Below are positions 41,359 through 52,089 of a stretch of 64,000 bases of DNA, one piece after another. The DNA is taken from positions 450,141-514,140 of the forward strand of contig CAJNDS010002147.1 of the NCBI GenBank assembly GCA_905221605.1. Direction: 5' to 3'. The stretch's first letter is position 1. Each line of letters opens with the position of its first letter. Origin of the DNA: Symbiodinium natans. Taxonomy: Eukaryota > Sar > Dinophyceae > Suessiales > Symbiodiniaceae. The notes beneath the pieces are model-generated. The model was not told the DNA's origin. It searched no databases and was given only the letters and a program-made list of their open reading frames with translations. A program made the position numbers and the translations under genes.

Positions 41359-41475
41359 CCTCCCCTGTCGATCAGCCACAGGACGTGGACGCTGCCTCTA
41401 CGGGGCTGTTGCTACCAGAAGCGACTGATGGGCCCGTGCTTGGAGGAACATGGGCTTCATCGCCTTGGGGTCTCT
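41359..41475 (+). CDS. Exon-like island
   Basis: The frame reads DQPQDVDAASTGLLLPEATD then GPVLGGTWASSPWG. It lies directly upstream of a family A element at 41501-41604. Unknown family. Confidence 0.4.
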
Positions 41476-41500
41476 CATTTTGGGTTGAGGGCTCAAGGGG

Positions 41501-41604
41501 CTTGGGTAGCCCTTCCCTATTTTGGGTTCATGGGTTTCCTATAAAGTAACCAACCCAAAAAAGGGTGCCCTTGTTATGATATAATTAATAGCTAGGCTAC
41601 CAAG
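41501..41604 (+). mobile_element. Family A introner
   Basis: CTTGGGTAGCCC at the left, AAGTAACCAACCCAAAAAAG and GGTGCCCTTGTTATGATA inside, GCTAGGCTACCAAG at the right. A clean 4-nt duplication is not visible (GGGG against TCAT). Confidence 0.75.
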
Positions 41605-42289
41605 TCATGGGTATTCATAAGCGGGGTAGCCATGGCTTACTTTGGGTAGTTAGGACCCTACTTAGCAAAATCACGAACCTCCAAGTAAGGTGTGTAGGAG
41701 AACGCTGGGAATGACTTCCCTCGACCTTCAACCTACGAGACCGACGACCCCCCCCCCCCCCCCCCCCTTCGCCCCCCACGACGTTTAGGCTTGCTCTAGC
41801 TTCAACCTTATTGTGGGTGTTTTTCGCAACTAGTGCTTAGGATTTAGGCTTCTGATTGCCCATTAACCTCGAACTCGGTTGTAGGTGGCCTCAGTTGCAG
41901 CCGAGCCTGTGACACACATCAGCGTCGCAGAAAGGGGCCCGCATCAGGGATTTTGCCTGCAGCTGACCCCAATCCTGGGATCCTGGAAACCTAAAGGCCC
42001 TAAATCCGAAGCTGAACCCCAAACCCACTGGCTTCGGATGATTTTGTTTGGGGTTTAGGGCATAGGATTTAGGTGTTTGGGTTTGGGGGTTGGGTTTGAG
42101 GGGAGCCTGAACGTCCAGGCTTGGCGGGTTTAGGGCTTGGGGTGGCTTAGGGTGTAGGGTGTCCCTCAACCCTGGGGACCCTGCTCCCTAATTAAACCGT
42201 TTGGGGTTTGGGATCCCTAACCCCTGAACCCCTAAACCCCAAACCCCAAACCCCAAACCCCAAACCCCAAACCCTAAACCCATTTAAGG
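41605..42289. other. No gene seen
   Basis: A family B half at about 41610-41700 (ends CACGAACCTCCAAGTAAGG), poly-C at 41750-41767, degenerate TTTAGGG/TTTGGGG tracts at 42040-42170 and 42205-42285. Confidence 0.55.
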
Positions 42290-42510
42290 GCTCCTTGGCG
42301 AGTTCGGCCCAATCCCAAGCCGGGAAATGGGCGGAGCCGAGCGTTGCGATGTGGAGCCATGCATCCTCGCTGCAGATGCTGGGTTTAGGGTTTGGGGTTT
42401 TGGGGTTCCCACAAGCCGGGCTGTGGCCCGAAACGTTCACAAGCCTTCTTTCCACACGCGCACGTGGTCAAGGCTTTGTTTCGGAGGAGGGCCCTAGGCT
42501 ATGTTCGTAA
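42290..42510 (+). CDS. Exon-like island interrupted by two repeat units
   Basis: The frame reads SAQSQAGKWAEPSVAMWSHA to the first TTTAGGG-type units, and after them PQAGLWPETFTSLLSTRARG with TAG at 42508. The short repeat keeps the frame open because TTTGGGG variants lack stops. Family unknown. Confidence 0.35.
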
Positions 42511-43074
42511 GGGAAGTGTTCAATTTCTGCGCCCTTACCGAAGCTCATAGCACATCCGACATCGATTGATGGCTGGACCCACTGAGAGATTGCAACACCA
42601 AAAATCTAGCAGGGTTCCTAACATTTATTTAGGGTATATCGCTTAAGGGTTATTGGGCTCTTCTGGGAAGATCCAAGTAGATCCAAGGCCCGAAAGCACC
42701 ACGGGCGCAACAGGGCCCCCCCTGGAACTGAGGAGCAATGGAATGGAGCCGTGCGCACGGCCGTGCCCTGTGTCAGACCTCACTGTATCCCGGTCATGAA
42801 CCATGGGTGCTCAGGTTTCTGTCGCGGGTGGCTTAATTCAGAAGAGTAGAAAGGTTAACCCTAAACCCTAAACCCTAAACCCTAAACGGTTTGAAGGGCA
42901 CAGGGTTTAGTCGGACCCTTGGTCCCGCACGATGCCGCTAGACGCCACTGGGACTGCTGACACGGCCGGTTGGTGGTATTCCCATATGCCCACTTGTCTT
43001 TATGTATTGCATTGAATCTAGACATACATATACATATTCATGTACATACAAATATACATCATATACATATACAT

Positions 43075-43110
<36 letters not shown>

Positions 43111-43675
43111 GTACACATCTATACAACGCATCTGCTCATTGTTCTGCATTCTTATGTGTATAGTTATATGTGCATGCAACATGTGGGTCGGCTGGTTTTT
43201 GCCCCTTATATAGTTATAAACTTCTAAGCTTATACTTACGCATTTCCATACTTACAACTTATTGACTTACATGCCCATACATTGTTTCATTTGTGCACCC
43301 ACATATTTCTATGCTTATGTGTATAACTATGTGTGTATTATATATATATATATATATATATATATTTCTATATATACATATACATACATATATATATATA
43401 TGTATATATGTTCCTGTTTTTGTTTGCATTACAACTCAGGATGCTAGGAATGCTGAGGCGGGGTGTGGGGTGAGGTTTCTACGAGGGGTATCTTTGGATT
43501 TGTGTTGCCGCTTCTGGGGTTAGCTACTCTAAACCCTAAGCCCTAAACCCTAAGCCCTAAACCCCAAGCCCTAACCCTAAACCCTAGACCCTCGACCCTA
43601 AACCCTCAACCCTCAACCCTAAACCCTCAACCCTAAACCCTAAACCCTAAACCCTAAACCCGAACTTTTCTCCAG
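42511..43675. other. No gene seen; (CA)n, (TA)n and tracts
   Basis: Unique DNA to 42850, tract at 42857-42888, (AC)n/(AT)n microsatellites at 43060-43110 and 43340-43410, and a mixed CCCTAAA/CCCTCAA tract at 43528-43662. Confidence 0.65.
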
Positions 43676-43752
43676 GCAGTCATGCCCGAGGATCCCTCCT
43701 GCCGCGAAGATGTCGGCTTGCTTGAGGCGGTGCTCGAAAGTGCTTTGGGGGG
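43676..43752 (+). CDS. Single exon between two telomere-like tracts
   Basis: Acceptor ACTTTTCTCCAG, then AVMPEDPSCREDVGLLEAVL then ESALGG. The right edge passes straight into TTTAGGG. Acidic, Leu-rich; family unknown. Confidence 0.5.
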
Positions 43753-43864
43753 TTTAGGGTTTAGGGTTTAGGGTTTAGGGTTTAGGGTTTAGGGTTTAGG
43801 GTTTAGGGTTTAGGGTTTAGGGTTTAGGGTTTAGGGTTTAGGGTTTAGGGTTTAGGGTTTAGGG
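43748..43864. repeat. (TTTAGGG)n tract, about 16 perfect units
   Basis: Perfect heptamers abutting the exon at 43676-43752. Confidence 0.97.
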
Positions 43865-45228
43865 CGGGTTCAGGGTTTAAGGTTTAGGGTTTAGGGTTTA
43901 GGGTGTGCCCAGGTGATTCTACAAGGGTTGAGGGTTTAGGATTTAAGGTGTCTCCGGCAATGTTTCTAGAATTTATGGGATTTATAGGGTTTACAGGGTT
44001 AGGGTTTAGGGTCGAGGGTTCAGGGTTCCAGCAGAGGCCTTGCAGGCAGGATGCTAGAAGGCTTGTAGGGTTTAGGGTGCCATGCAGAATTCACAGCTGA
44101 AAGCAAGCAAAACCTTGTGGCCCTGAATCTCCCGCTGCCCAATTCGGCAGGGTTTAGGGTTGAGGGTTGAGGGTTTAGGGTTTAGGGCTTAGGGTTTAGG
44201 GTTTAGGGGCCCAAAGACCAGCAGTCCCAAACCCCCAACCCCCACAAGGCTTCATCCCGAACAGGCCTAAAATCCGGGAGGTGTGTAGGGTTGAGGGGGA
44301 GTTTCATAGGGTTTTGCATAGGGTTATATATGGGGCCTAAGGATTTTACGGCTCACATTGGGTTGATAGGGTTTTCCTTTGTTTTCCCGCAACTTGCCTG
44401 CCGCCCCAAAAAAACAAGGCAGAAGGTAAACTGAGGCTGGCTTTCGAGTTCTCATCTAGGCGGTTTAGGGTTTAAAGATTAGGGTTTAGGGTTTAGGGTT
44501 TAGGGTTTAGGGTTTAGGGTTTAGGGTTTAGGGTTTACGACATCGACGTCACCCCCTCAAGGGTCCTGCGGCTTTGGGGGACTCCAGGGTTCTGACCTTC
44601 TCTTGATTGGGCCCCTTTCATACAGGCCCGTCATGCTCAGAGTTCCCATGACTGGTTCGCCATGATGTAGAGAGCGCTTAGGGCCTTAAGGGATTACGGC
44701 CTTACGGCCTTAGGGCCTTAGGGCCTTAGGGCCTTAGGGCCTTAGGGCCTTAGGGCCTTAGGGCCTTAGGGCCTTAGAGCTTAGGCCTTAGGGTGTAGGG
44801 TTTAGGTAGGCCTCAGGGTGGAGGGTTCAGGGTTGCAGTGCAGGATGTTGCAGATCATGCCTTGGCCAGCAGCAGCAGGCCCGGTCGCGGGGGGGGGGGG
44901 GGGGGGGAGTCTGCGGCCTGGCGTGTGTACTACTATTTGCTCCAGAACCCCCAACAAAATTAAAGAAGATAGTTGTAATCCCTAAACCGTAAGCCATAAA
45001 GGGATTGTTATCTTTTTTTTTGGGGGGGGGCAGGTCTGCGGGCTCTTATGCGAATATTAGTATAGGGCTTGGGGTTCGGGGTAGGGTTTGTAGGATGTTC
45101 ATATTGGAGGTTTCATGTTCATACACAGAAGGAGGGCTATTGTATGCACCCTAAAGAGGTCGAGAACTCATGAAACGAATACTTACCGTACTTACAGTGC
45201 CACTTCCAAGTACTCATGAATCCTCAAG
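43865..45228. other. No gene seen; tracts, octamer array, element halves
   Basis: TTTAGGG variants at 43868-44030 and 44150-44206, tract at 44465-44536, (GGGCCTTA)n at 44690-44778, poly-G at 44890-44908, a family E half at 44930-45030, and a family B piece ending TCCTCAAG at 45228. Confidence 0.6.
44690..44778. repeat. (GGGCCTTA)n octamer array
   Basis: About ten units of a partly palindromic octamer (CCTTAGGG read across units), related in composition to TTTAGGG. Confidence 0.95.
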
Positions 45229-45348
45229 TATGGCTTCGGCTGCGGAATTGACAGGGTGCCCCGCGAGAGTGACATTCCTGAGTTCATGACATCCCTGAGC
45301 TCAATCCCAAGATTCGAAGCTTCCAGCAAACTCAGGCTTCAGGTTTAA
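45229..45348 (+). CDS. Terminal exon after a family B element
   Basis: Frame YGFGCGIDRVPRESDIPEFM then TSLSSIPRFEAS, TAA at 45346. The family B end ATGAATCCTCAAG sits directly before it, in the acceptor position. Unknown family. Confidence 0.5.
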   Translation, partial: YGFGCGIDRVPRESDIPEFMTSLSSIPRFEASSKLRLQV

Positions 45349-45885
45349 GGGTTGAGGGCTATAGGAATCGACACAACGTGTCTGAACATGGAAAGGAAGG
45401 CCCTGAACTGTTCAAGAGTTTGGGTTGAGGGTTTAGGGTCTCGAAAGCCCGCTCTCAATCCTGGGCGCGCTGTCGTGACCCGAAGCAAAACCATAGGAAC
45501 TTTATAGGGTCCTTCAGGGTTTAGGGTTTAGAGTCTCGGGTTTAGGGAGGTTCTTATAGGAACCGGAAGCGACGGCTCCGTGAGCTTGCACAGCCTTGCC
45601 TAGGTGCCTACCCCCTCCATGAACCCTTCCCCCTTGGGAACCTTTAAGAACTTCCCTCAAGTTTAGGGTTTAGGGTTTACGGTTTAGGGTTTAGGGTTTA
45701 GGGCCTAAACCCTCAAGGACTATAGAACCCGGGTAGATCTACAGGCCAGTGGTGCAGTGGTGCCAAGATCCCTGGGCCCTCCGGCAGAGGAATGACTCCC
45801 TAAACCCTAAACCCTAAACCCTAAACCCTAAACCCTAAACCCTAAACCCTAAACCCTAAACGATGTACTTTCAGGTGCATAGGTT

Positions 45886-45992
45886 GGGATGTTCCCCTGT
45901 ATACTCACAGTCCTGAACAGGGTTTCTAGTGCCCCCCCTATTCATAATCCCGATTAAGGCCTTTTCGTCTAAGGGGGGACATCCCAATGCAT
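45886..45992. mobile_element. Foldback element, family I
   Basis: GTTGGGATGTTCCCC at the left pairs with GGGGGACATCCCAA at the right. Interior shared with 46202-46312. Confidence 0.75.
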
Positions 45993-46201
45993 GGGTACCA
46001 TCATTGGGGTCACCTTCAATCAGGTTATACTAAGTGAGACTTGTGGTTGCCCTACTTCTAACCCTACGCCATTGTTGACATTCAGACCTAAACCCTCAAC
46101 CCTAAACCCGAAACCCGAAACCCTAAACCCTAAACCCAGGAATCCGAGAGAACTCCTAACCCTCCAAAACCCTAAGCAATGAAACCTTAAATCCCCAAAG
46201 A

Positions 46202-46312
46202 TTGGGATGCTCCCCCTCATGCTACCTTTAACAGTCCTTCATGGGGATTCTAGTGGGGGGGGTACTATAGTCTCTAGAAAGGACTGTTAGTATAAGGGAG
46301 AACATCCCAACC
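46202..46312. mobile_element. Foldback element, family I
   Basis: TTGGGATGCTCCCCCTCATG pairs with TAAGGGAGAACATCCCAA. Contains TAACAGTCCTTCATGGGG and its near complement GAAAGGACTGTTAG. Confidence 0.8.
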
Positions 46313-46927
46313 CTAAAGCCTTAAGCCTGTTAAGCCCCAAACCAAGAACCAAGGCTTGGCGGGATAGCACATGCCTGAGCGGAAGACTTCTTGGACCCCT
46401 AAACCCCTAAACCCCTAAACCCCTAAACCCCTAAACCCCTAAACAAAAAAACCCTAAACCCTAAACCCCTAAACCCCCCATAAAAGGACCTTGAAAGCGG
46501 CACTTCGCTGTAGGTTTGAGCCCCCAAACCCTGAACCTGCTTAGCGAAAGAAAATAAAGGCTTAAACTACTATTTGAACCTCTCCCCCCCCTCCCCCCCA
46601 CAAAAAAAAGAGTGTTCCTTGTAAGGGTGCTATAGGGATTATGGTCTATTATTTCTTGGGGGTGCTTAGGCAAACAATGGTGTACACTTTCCGGGTTTAG
46701 GGCTTAGGGCCTAAGGCAGACTGCAACGAGGCCAGCGGCACAGGGTTCAGGGTGTAGGGTTTAGGGTTTAGGGTGTGAGCGCTGGGTTGAAGCATGCAGC
46801 TTTGTGCCACAGCGTGTTGCTCGGTGGGTTGAAAAAACAAGAGCCCCTAACCCTAATAAAGGGGTCCGAATAATTAAGAATAGTATATCCTTATGGTCTT
46901 TTATGAGTATACTACAATACCCCCCCA

Positions 46928-47043
46928 AAACCCTCTTCGAACCTGAGGTGACGGTGCACGAGAGTGACACACCCCTCGATATCGAACTTGCGGAGAAGCT
47001 GGTGGCAGCTTTGTCAGCTTTGGGGCCAGGGCTATGGGGATAA
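46928..47043 (+). CDS. Terminal exon, unknown protein
   Basis: The frame reads EPEVTVHESDTPLDIELAEK then LVAALSALGPGLWG, TAA at 47041. Strong acidic/helical coding character. It is preceded by an A/C-rich element edge and no Met, so it is a last exon. Confidence 0.6.
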
Positions 47044-47315
47044 GGTTGTGGCTACAGGGATGAAGGGTGTGGGAACCCTAGACCCTAAGCCCGAAACCCG
47101 AAACCCATCAGTGTCGAGTGCAGGGTGGAATTCATACTGAGGTTAGGGCTATGGGTTGCAAGGGCTTGTGGTTGCACGGGGGGCTGCCGTGCTCCTAGAT
47201 GCTAACCTTTTTTTTCCCTACTATTGTGATGTTTCCCTAAACCCTAAACCCGAAACCCTAAACCCTAAACCATTCTGAAATTTCGGTGCTCAAGGCAACA
47301 TCCACTTCCCTCCAG
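47044..47315. other. No gene seen
   Basis: Unique DNA with a short CCCTAAA tract at 47236-47270; the end CACTTCCCTCCAG is a likely acceptor. Confidence 0.5.
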
Positions 47316-47380
47316 CGGCCACGTCCACCGGAGAAGCTCCAGGAGGCGGGTGGGGCGGAGGCCCCAAAGCCTGAAGCAAG
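47316..47380 (+). CDS. 65-nt internal exon with canonical borders
   Basis: TTCCCTCCAG| acceptor and CAAG|GTAGGAG donor enclose RPRPPEKLQEAGGAEAPKPE plus Ala-Arg. Pro/Glu/Ala-rich linker; gene unknown. Confidence 0.55.
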
Positions 47381-48136
47381 GTAGGAGAGCTCTCAGCACG
47401 GTTGCCATGTTTCCTTTTAGGGGTTTAGGGTTTAGGGTTTAGGGCCTCTTCTGTTTAGGGTTTAGGATCTATTCTTTCTGTTTGGTTGTTATTTTTTGTC
47501 ATGAAGGTTCTCACTTCCGTCCTTTGGAGTAGGAGTCTGCCAAGGGGCGTCCCAAGTCAAACCGAGCCCCACATGTACTCGAGGTGGAGAGAAATGAGGG
47601 AGCCCATCAAGCCTACACCCTAAACCCGCCTGAACGCTCTAAACTCCAAGGTAGGAACCGTGGGCCCTCAGGAGGGTCCCTTACCCATGGGCCCTTTAAA
47701 CCCGAAATCCTAAAGCCCCCAAGACCTCCCAGCTGCTTCCCAGAGGCGGTGCTGACTGCGCGGGAGGCGGTGGCCGCCCCCTGGCTTCTGGGGTGGAGGG
47801 GTTTAGGGTTTAGGGCTAGGGTTTAGGGTTTAGAGTTACTGGGGTTTAGGGTGTCTTGGGGTAGACTGTATATCAGAAAGGCCGTATAGGGTTTAGGGTT
47901 TAGGGTTTAGGGTTTAGGGTTTAGGGTTTAGGGTTTAGGGTTTAGGGTTTAGGGTTTAGGGTTTAGAGTTTAGGGTTTAGGGTTTAGGGTTTAGGGTTCA
48001 GCATCTCAAGTTCGAGCATTTGCTAGGCCAGCAGTGTGTGTAGGCAACGGAAAAAACCCACCCGCCCAAACAACCTTACAAAAACAAAAAGTTTTCTCAA
48101 TTTCTGTTCAGACGCACCAAGAGGCCAAACAATCAC
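47381..48136. other. Tracts and duplicated segment
   Basis: TTTAGGG tract of about 16 units at 47887-47998. The segment 47812-47892 (CTGGGGTTTAGGGTGTCTTG...TATATCAGAAAGGCCGTATA) recurs at 48530-48602 on the far side of the minisatellite. Confidence 0.6.
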
Positions 48137-48505
48137 ACAGGTCAGACGGGTCAAAACGCCAAATTCGTGCTGAACAATGGGGGGTCCAAATGGGTCAGAC
48201 GGGTCAAAACGCCAAATTCGTGCTGAACAATGGACGGGTCAACACGCCAAATTCGTGCTGAACAAAACGGGTCAGACGGGTCAAAACGCCAAATTCGTGC
48301 TGAACAACGGGGGGGCCAAACGGACCAAACGGGTCAGACGGGTCAAAACGCCAAATTCGTGCTGAACAATGGGGGGCCAAATGGGCCAGACGGGTCAAAA
48401 CGCCAAATTCGTGCTGAACAACGGAAGGGCCAAACGGGTCAGACGGGTCAAAACGCCAAATTCGTCCTGAACAATGGGGGTCTAAACGCCAAATTCGTGT
48501 TTAAC
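48137..48505. repeat. Minisatellite, about 50-bp unit, 7-8 copies
   Basis: Unit GGGTCAAAACGCCAAATTCG then TGCTGAACAATGGGGGGCCA. Spacing between units varies by insertion or loss of GGGTCAGAC-like segments. Not a CRISPR: the variable parts are themselves repeats. Confidence 0.93.
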
Positions 48506-49238
48506 ATTTAGGGTTATATGGTAGAGAGGTTTAGGGTTTAGGGCTACTGGGGTTTAGGGTGTCTTGGGTTCGGCTGTATATCAGAAAGGCCGTATAGGGT
48601 TATAGGGTTGACGGTCTAGAGTCTAGCGTTATTTATAGGGTTTGCAGGGTTTGTGGGGTTTAGAGGATTTAGGGCTTAGCGGGTTTTTGTGGGGTGATCT
48701 AACGGTTGTCTACGGGTTGTTATAGGGCTTGGGGTCGATGCTCTTTGACGGTTGTCAGGGTTGAGGGTTTAGGGTTTAGGCCTTTCATCACCATGTTGTA
48801 GGCGCTTCCTTGCTAACCTTAAACCCTAATTAATCCCGAAAACCCCGAAGCACAACCCATGCGAAACCCGAAGGAGAGTGGTGATGAACTTCTTAGCACA
48901 GATGATGAGGATGATGATGATGATGATGATGGTGTGACTCTTATAGCAGGCCTGATCATGAAGCACCAATGTTTCCTTTCCCAACAGACGAATTTCAGGC
49001 TACAAATGCCGATTTAATTACGAATTCTCATTCTTGCTCGTGAGCCCCAAGCCTTACTGTTGGCTTATATGGTCCCTTAAATGGTATATATAGGGCCCTA
49101 ATTCCCTCATTCCCTGCTAACCAACAGTTAGAAGCTGCGTGCCAAGGAGAACTCTAAAACCCTAAACCCTCACCCTAAACCCTAAACCCTAAACCCTATA
49201 AACCCGAAACCCTAAACCCTAAACCCTAAACCCTAAAC
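48506..49238. other. No gene seen
   Basis: Second copy of the 47812 segment (48530-48602), degenerate TTTAGGG/TTATAGGG remnants, a long-arm foldback piece at about 49050-49130 (AATTCCCTCATTCCCTGCTA), tract at 49156-49238. Confidence 0.55.
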
Positions 49239-49317
49239 AAGGAGGACAGCCACGTCCGGAAGGGCATGCAGGGGCATCTCTCCGATGGGAGCTTCGGCAG
49301 GATGATCCCAGAGCTTT
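49239..49317 (+). CDS. Exon-like island between tracts
   Basis: KEDSHVRKGMQGHLSDGSFG then RMIPELL. CCCTAAA tract on the left, TTTAGGG/TTTGGGG tract on the right. Charged, coding-like; family unknown. Confidence 0.5.
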
Positions 49318-49509
49318 TAGGGTTCAGGGTTTGGGGTTTAGGGTTTCGGGTTTGGGGTTTAGGGTTTAGGGTTTAGGGTTTGGGTTTGGGGTTTAGGGTT
49401 TGGGGTTTGGGGTTTAGGGTTTGGGGTTTAGGGTTTAGGGTCTAGGGTTTGTAAATCATGGGCTGTTCGGGTGGCTCTGATATAGATTTCCCCCTGCAAT
49501 GTCTCGCAG

Positions 49510-49602
49510 TCGAGGGATACCCAGGGACCTCGCCTGCAGCCGAAGACCTGGAAATACCCATCCTTTCCAGGCCGGCTAACCAGAGTCCCGGGTCCCCAAA
49601 CC
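49510..49602 (+). CDS. Exon after AATGTCTCGCAG
   Basis: EGYPGTSPAAEDLEIPILSR then PANQSPGSPN, running into CCCCAAA/CCCTAAA repeats. Could be the next exon of the gene with the island at 49239. Confidence 0.5.
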
Positions 49603-49964
49603 CCAAACCGTGAATTTTAAGCCCTAAACCCTAAACCCTAAGCCCTAAACCCTAAACCCTAAGCCCTAAACCCTAAACCCTAAACCCTAAGCCCTAAACC
49701 CTAAACCCTGAAAGTTGCACGTGAGAGCGCATCCCTGAACCCCATGGCCTGGCTCGTCCGAGTCATGAGCGATTGAAGCGGGTTTAGGGGTTTTGGGGTT
49801 TAGGGGTTTAGGGGTTTAGGGTTTAGGGTGTAGGGGTTTAGGGTTTAGGGTTTAGGGTTTAGGGTTTAGGGGTTTAGGGGTTTAGGGGTTTAGGGGTTTA
49901 GGGGTTTAGGGTTTAGGGTGTAGGGGTTAGGGGCTAGGGGTTTAGGGTTAACAAAGGGTTTAGG
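49603..49964. repeat. CCCTAAG/CCCTAAA and TTTAGGGG tracts
   Basis: A periodic pattern of one CCCTAAG per two to three CCCTAAA at 49617-49710, then TTTAGGGG octamers at 49780-49945. Confidence 0.9.
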
Positions 49965-50119
49965 GTGGCAATGGCATGCCCAATTTGCGCGCCCCTGCAC
50001 CGCCCGAAGCCCAACAAATCATCAACCCTTGGTAAACCCTCAGCTTCAAACCTCACAAATGCTGAATCTGAAGCTCCGGCGCCTAAGGCTAAGTCGTATG
50101 CAAGCCTTCAATACTCAAG
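49965..50119 (+). CDS. Exon, possible first exon, Cys-x2-Cys start
   Basis: The frame includes MACPICAPLHRPKPNKSS, then SNLTNAESEAPAPKAKSYAS and LQYSR, followed by the donor CAAG|GTGGGTG. ACPIC resembles one half of a zinc knuckle but no partner Cys pair is seen. Left flank is TTTAGGG. Confidence 0.5.
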
Positions 50120-51204
50120 GTGGGTGTGGGCAGTGGTCCTAGGCCCTAAACCCTAAACCCTAAACCCTAAACCGGTTTCAATGCCAGACCGCAGAAGAGC
50201 TTCAGTTTTTCCCGAGCTGTAGTAGCGCGTGCTGTTCCCTGCAGGGCGACTGTGAGTCAGCTAGGCGGGTGCCTCAACTCCAAACCCTAAACCCTAAACC
50301 CTAAGCCCTAAGCCCTAAACCCTATACCCTAAACCTAAACCCTGAACCCTAAACCCTAAACCCTAAGCTCCTGCCCCAAACAAGGACCACGCAGAATTCA
50401 GCCGAGTGCGAGGCAGCGTCTCCCCGGGTTCTGCCGCTGCGTGGGAGGGGGTTGAGTTGCTTTTATATGGGGAGAAGGGCAGGGGTTTAGGGTTTAGGGT
50501 TTAGGGTTTAGGGTTTAGACTTCAGGGTTTAGGGTTTAGGGAGAAGGGAAGTGGGTGCTACATAGAGGATACATATGGTCGGATGGTCTTGGGTTAAGGG
50601 TTTAGGGTTACTCAGGCGCAGATATAGGGAAGGGCAAAGGGTCTAGGGTTTAGGGTTGCTTGGAGACATATGGTTTAGGGCTTAGGATGACTTAATGCCT
50701 TCTGGTTTAGGGCTCGGGGTTTTAGGTTACTTGAAGGGCATATGATTTGGGGTTTAGGGTTTAGGGTTACGTAAAGGGCATATGATTTTGGGGTTTAGGG
50801 TTTAGGGTGACATAAGGGGCATAATGGCGGGCTTCGGGGAGGGCTTGTAGGGCTTGGTCAAGTCGCAGTCCCCAAGAAGCAGAGGTTTTCACCGAGGTTT
50901 AGGGTTTAGGGTTTAGGGTTTAGGGTTTAGGGTTTAGGGTTTAGGGTTTAGGGTTTAGGGTTTAGGGTTTAGGGTTTAGGGTTTAGGGTTTAGGGTTTAG
51001 GGTTTAGGGTTTAGGGTTTAGTTAGGGTTATGCGAGAACTCAGGTGGTGTTTCATGTGGAGGTTGTGGCTAGAGGTTGGTTTGCATGGGCTGGCAGCTGT
51101 CGGGGCGAAGCAGTACCAGCCTGGAAGCAAAAAGGTTTACTCGGAAGCAAACCGGGTTTAGGGTTTTGGGGGTGTTCTGAGGTAAAATTTCGCCCCCTCT
51201 CCAG
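50120..51204. other. Tracts; no confident exon
   Basis: Tracts at 50146-50172, 50283-50366, 50485-50545 and 50898-51018 (17 perfect units). GTCAGCTAGGCGGGTG at 50256-50271, preceded by CCCTGCAG. A repeated phrase GGGCATATGATTTKGGGTTT at 50735-50800. Confidence 0.6.
50898..51018. repeat. (TTTAGGG)n tract, about 17 perfect units
   Basis: A perfect heptamer run. Confidence 0.98.
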
Positions 51205-51441
51205 GTCAATGGGGCCAGCCACCTTCAGGCAAGAAATGCCGAGGAGGAAACACGTTGCTTTGACACAATCTGGACACAGCAGGGACCAAGACTAAGTAAT
51301 TACCCGAACATGCAAGCCTATCCGTATTCTAGCCCACTTGACACCCCGCAGGAGCCTATGGACTACGCTATCAATCTGCCGTTTGCCGCACACTCTTCGG
51401 ATAGCTTGCAGATGCCGCACAGGACGTTGCGGTTGCATTAA
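51205..51441 (+). CDS. Terminal exon, 78 codons, unknown protein
   Basis: Acceptor CGCCCCCTCTCCAG|G, then VNGASHLQARNAEEETRCFD, TIWTQQGPRLSNYPNMQAY, SSPLDTPQEPMDYAINLP and HSSDSLQMPHRTLRLH, TAA at 51439. Lacks a Met at its start, so it is a last exon. Clear coding character (Gln/Pro/Ser-rich, like a regulatory protein tail). Confidence 0.65.
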   Translation, partial: VNGASHLQARNAEEETRCFDTIWTQQGPRLSNYPNMQAYPYSSPLDTPQEPMDYAINLPFAAHSSDSLQMPHRTLRLH

Positions 51442-51770
51442 GGGGGAGAGGCAGTGCAAGCTTTGGATTCAGATTGCGGCTCGCGCGGTTCTTATAGGAT
51501 TTGTGGGTTCCAAAGACTATCAAGAACAAGGGCGTCAACCCACCAAACTTGTCAGTCCGGCCACGTGAGGCACAGGCAGCTTTCTCAAGCGTTTACAAGA
51601 GTCGTCTTGACCGACCCCAAACCCCAAACCCCAAACCCCAAACCCCAAACCCCAAACCCCAAACCCCAAACCCCAAACCCCAAACCCTAAACCCTAAACC
51701 CTAAACCCTAAACCCAAAACCCTAAACCCTAAAACCCTAAAACCCTAAACCCAAAACCCAACCTCTACGC
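51442..51770. other. 3' flank and CCCCAAA to CCCTAAA tract
   Basis: Unique flank to 51612, then ten CCCCAAA units, CCCTAAA units and CCCTAAAA variants in order (51615-51760). Confidence 0.8.
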
Positions 51771-51926
51771 AAGGATCCGATCAAAGTCGAAGGCATGACG
51801 GGATGCAACTGTGTCACTGCTGCACAGGGAGCAGATGCGTGTTTGAGACAGCCCTCACCAAAAGCACGGGCAGCTGCTTCTACAGAGACCCTTGCAGCAA
51901 CCAAGAACCTAGCATTTTCCAGCTGA
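51771..51926 (+). CDS. Terminal exon, Ala/Thr-rich, unknown protein
   Basis: KDPIKVEGMTGCNCVTAAQG, then ADACLRQPSPKARAAASTE and LAATKNLAFSS, TGA at 51924. An acceptor-like TACGCAAG|G lies at its start. CCCTCAA variants follow. Confidence 0.6.
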   Translation, partial: KDPIKVEGMTGCNCVTAAQGADACLRQPSPKARAAASTETLAATKNLAFSS

Positions 51927-51995
51927 CACCCTCAACCCTCAACCCTCAACCCTGAACCCTGAACCCTAAACCCTAAACCCCACCCCGCAACCCCG

Positions 51996-52080
51996 GGGCA
52001 GGGCTCCGACTCCTGCGTCTGGAACCTGCCCTGCATGGGCTCCGCGTGCGGGTCATCAGCGTCCCGGTCATGGGCACGTC
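51996..52080 (+). CDS. Short GC-rich island, frame uncertain
   Basis: Open in two frames (GAGLRLLRLEPALHGLR and QGSDSCVWNLPCMGSACGSS). Coding-like GC content but too short to decide. Confidence 0.3.
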
Positions 52081-52089
52081 CACCCCCCC

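Larger units (their letters stand above)
45349..46927. other. No gene seen; tracts and foldback elements
   Basis: Tracts at 45661-45704 (CCTCAAG on both sides), 45800-45861, 46396-46444 ((CCCCTAAA)n), two family I elements (45886-45992, 46202-46312) and a family E element at about 46565-46680. Confidence 0.6.

Noticed and set aside
48034-48511. CRISPR-like spaced repeats
   Set aside because: The intervening segments are themselves repeated, no Cas-like gene is near, and the context is eukaryotic; it is a minisatellite.
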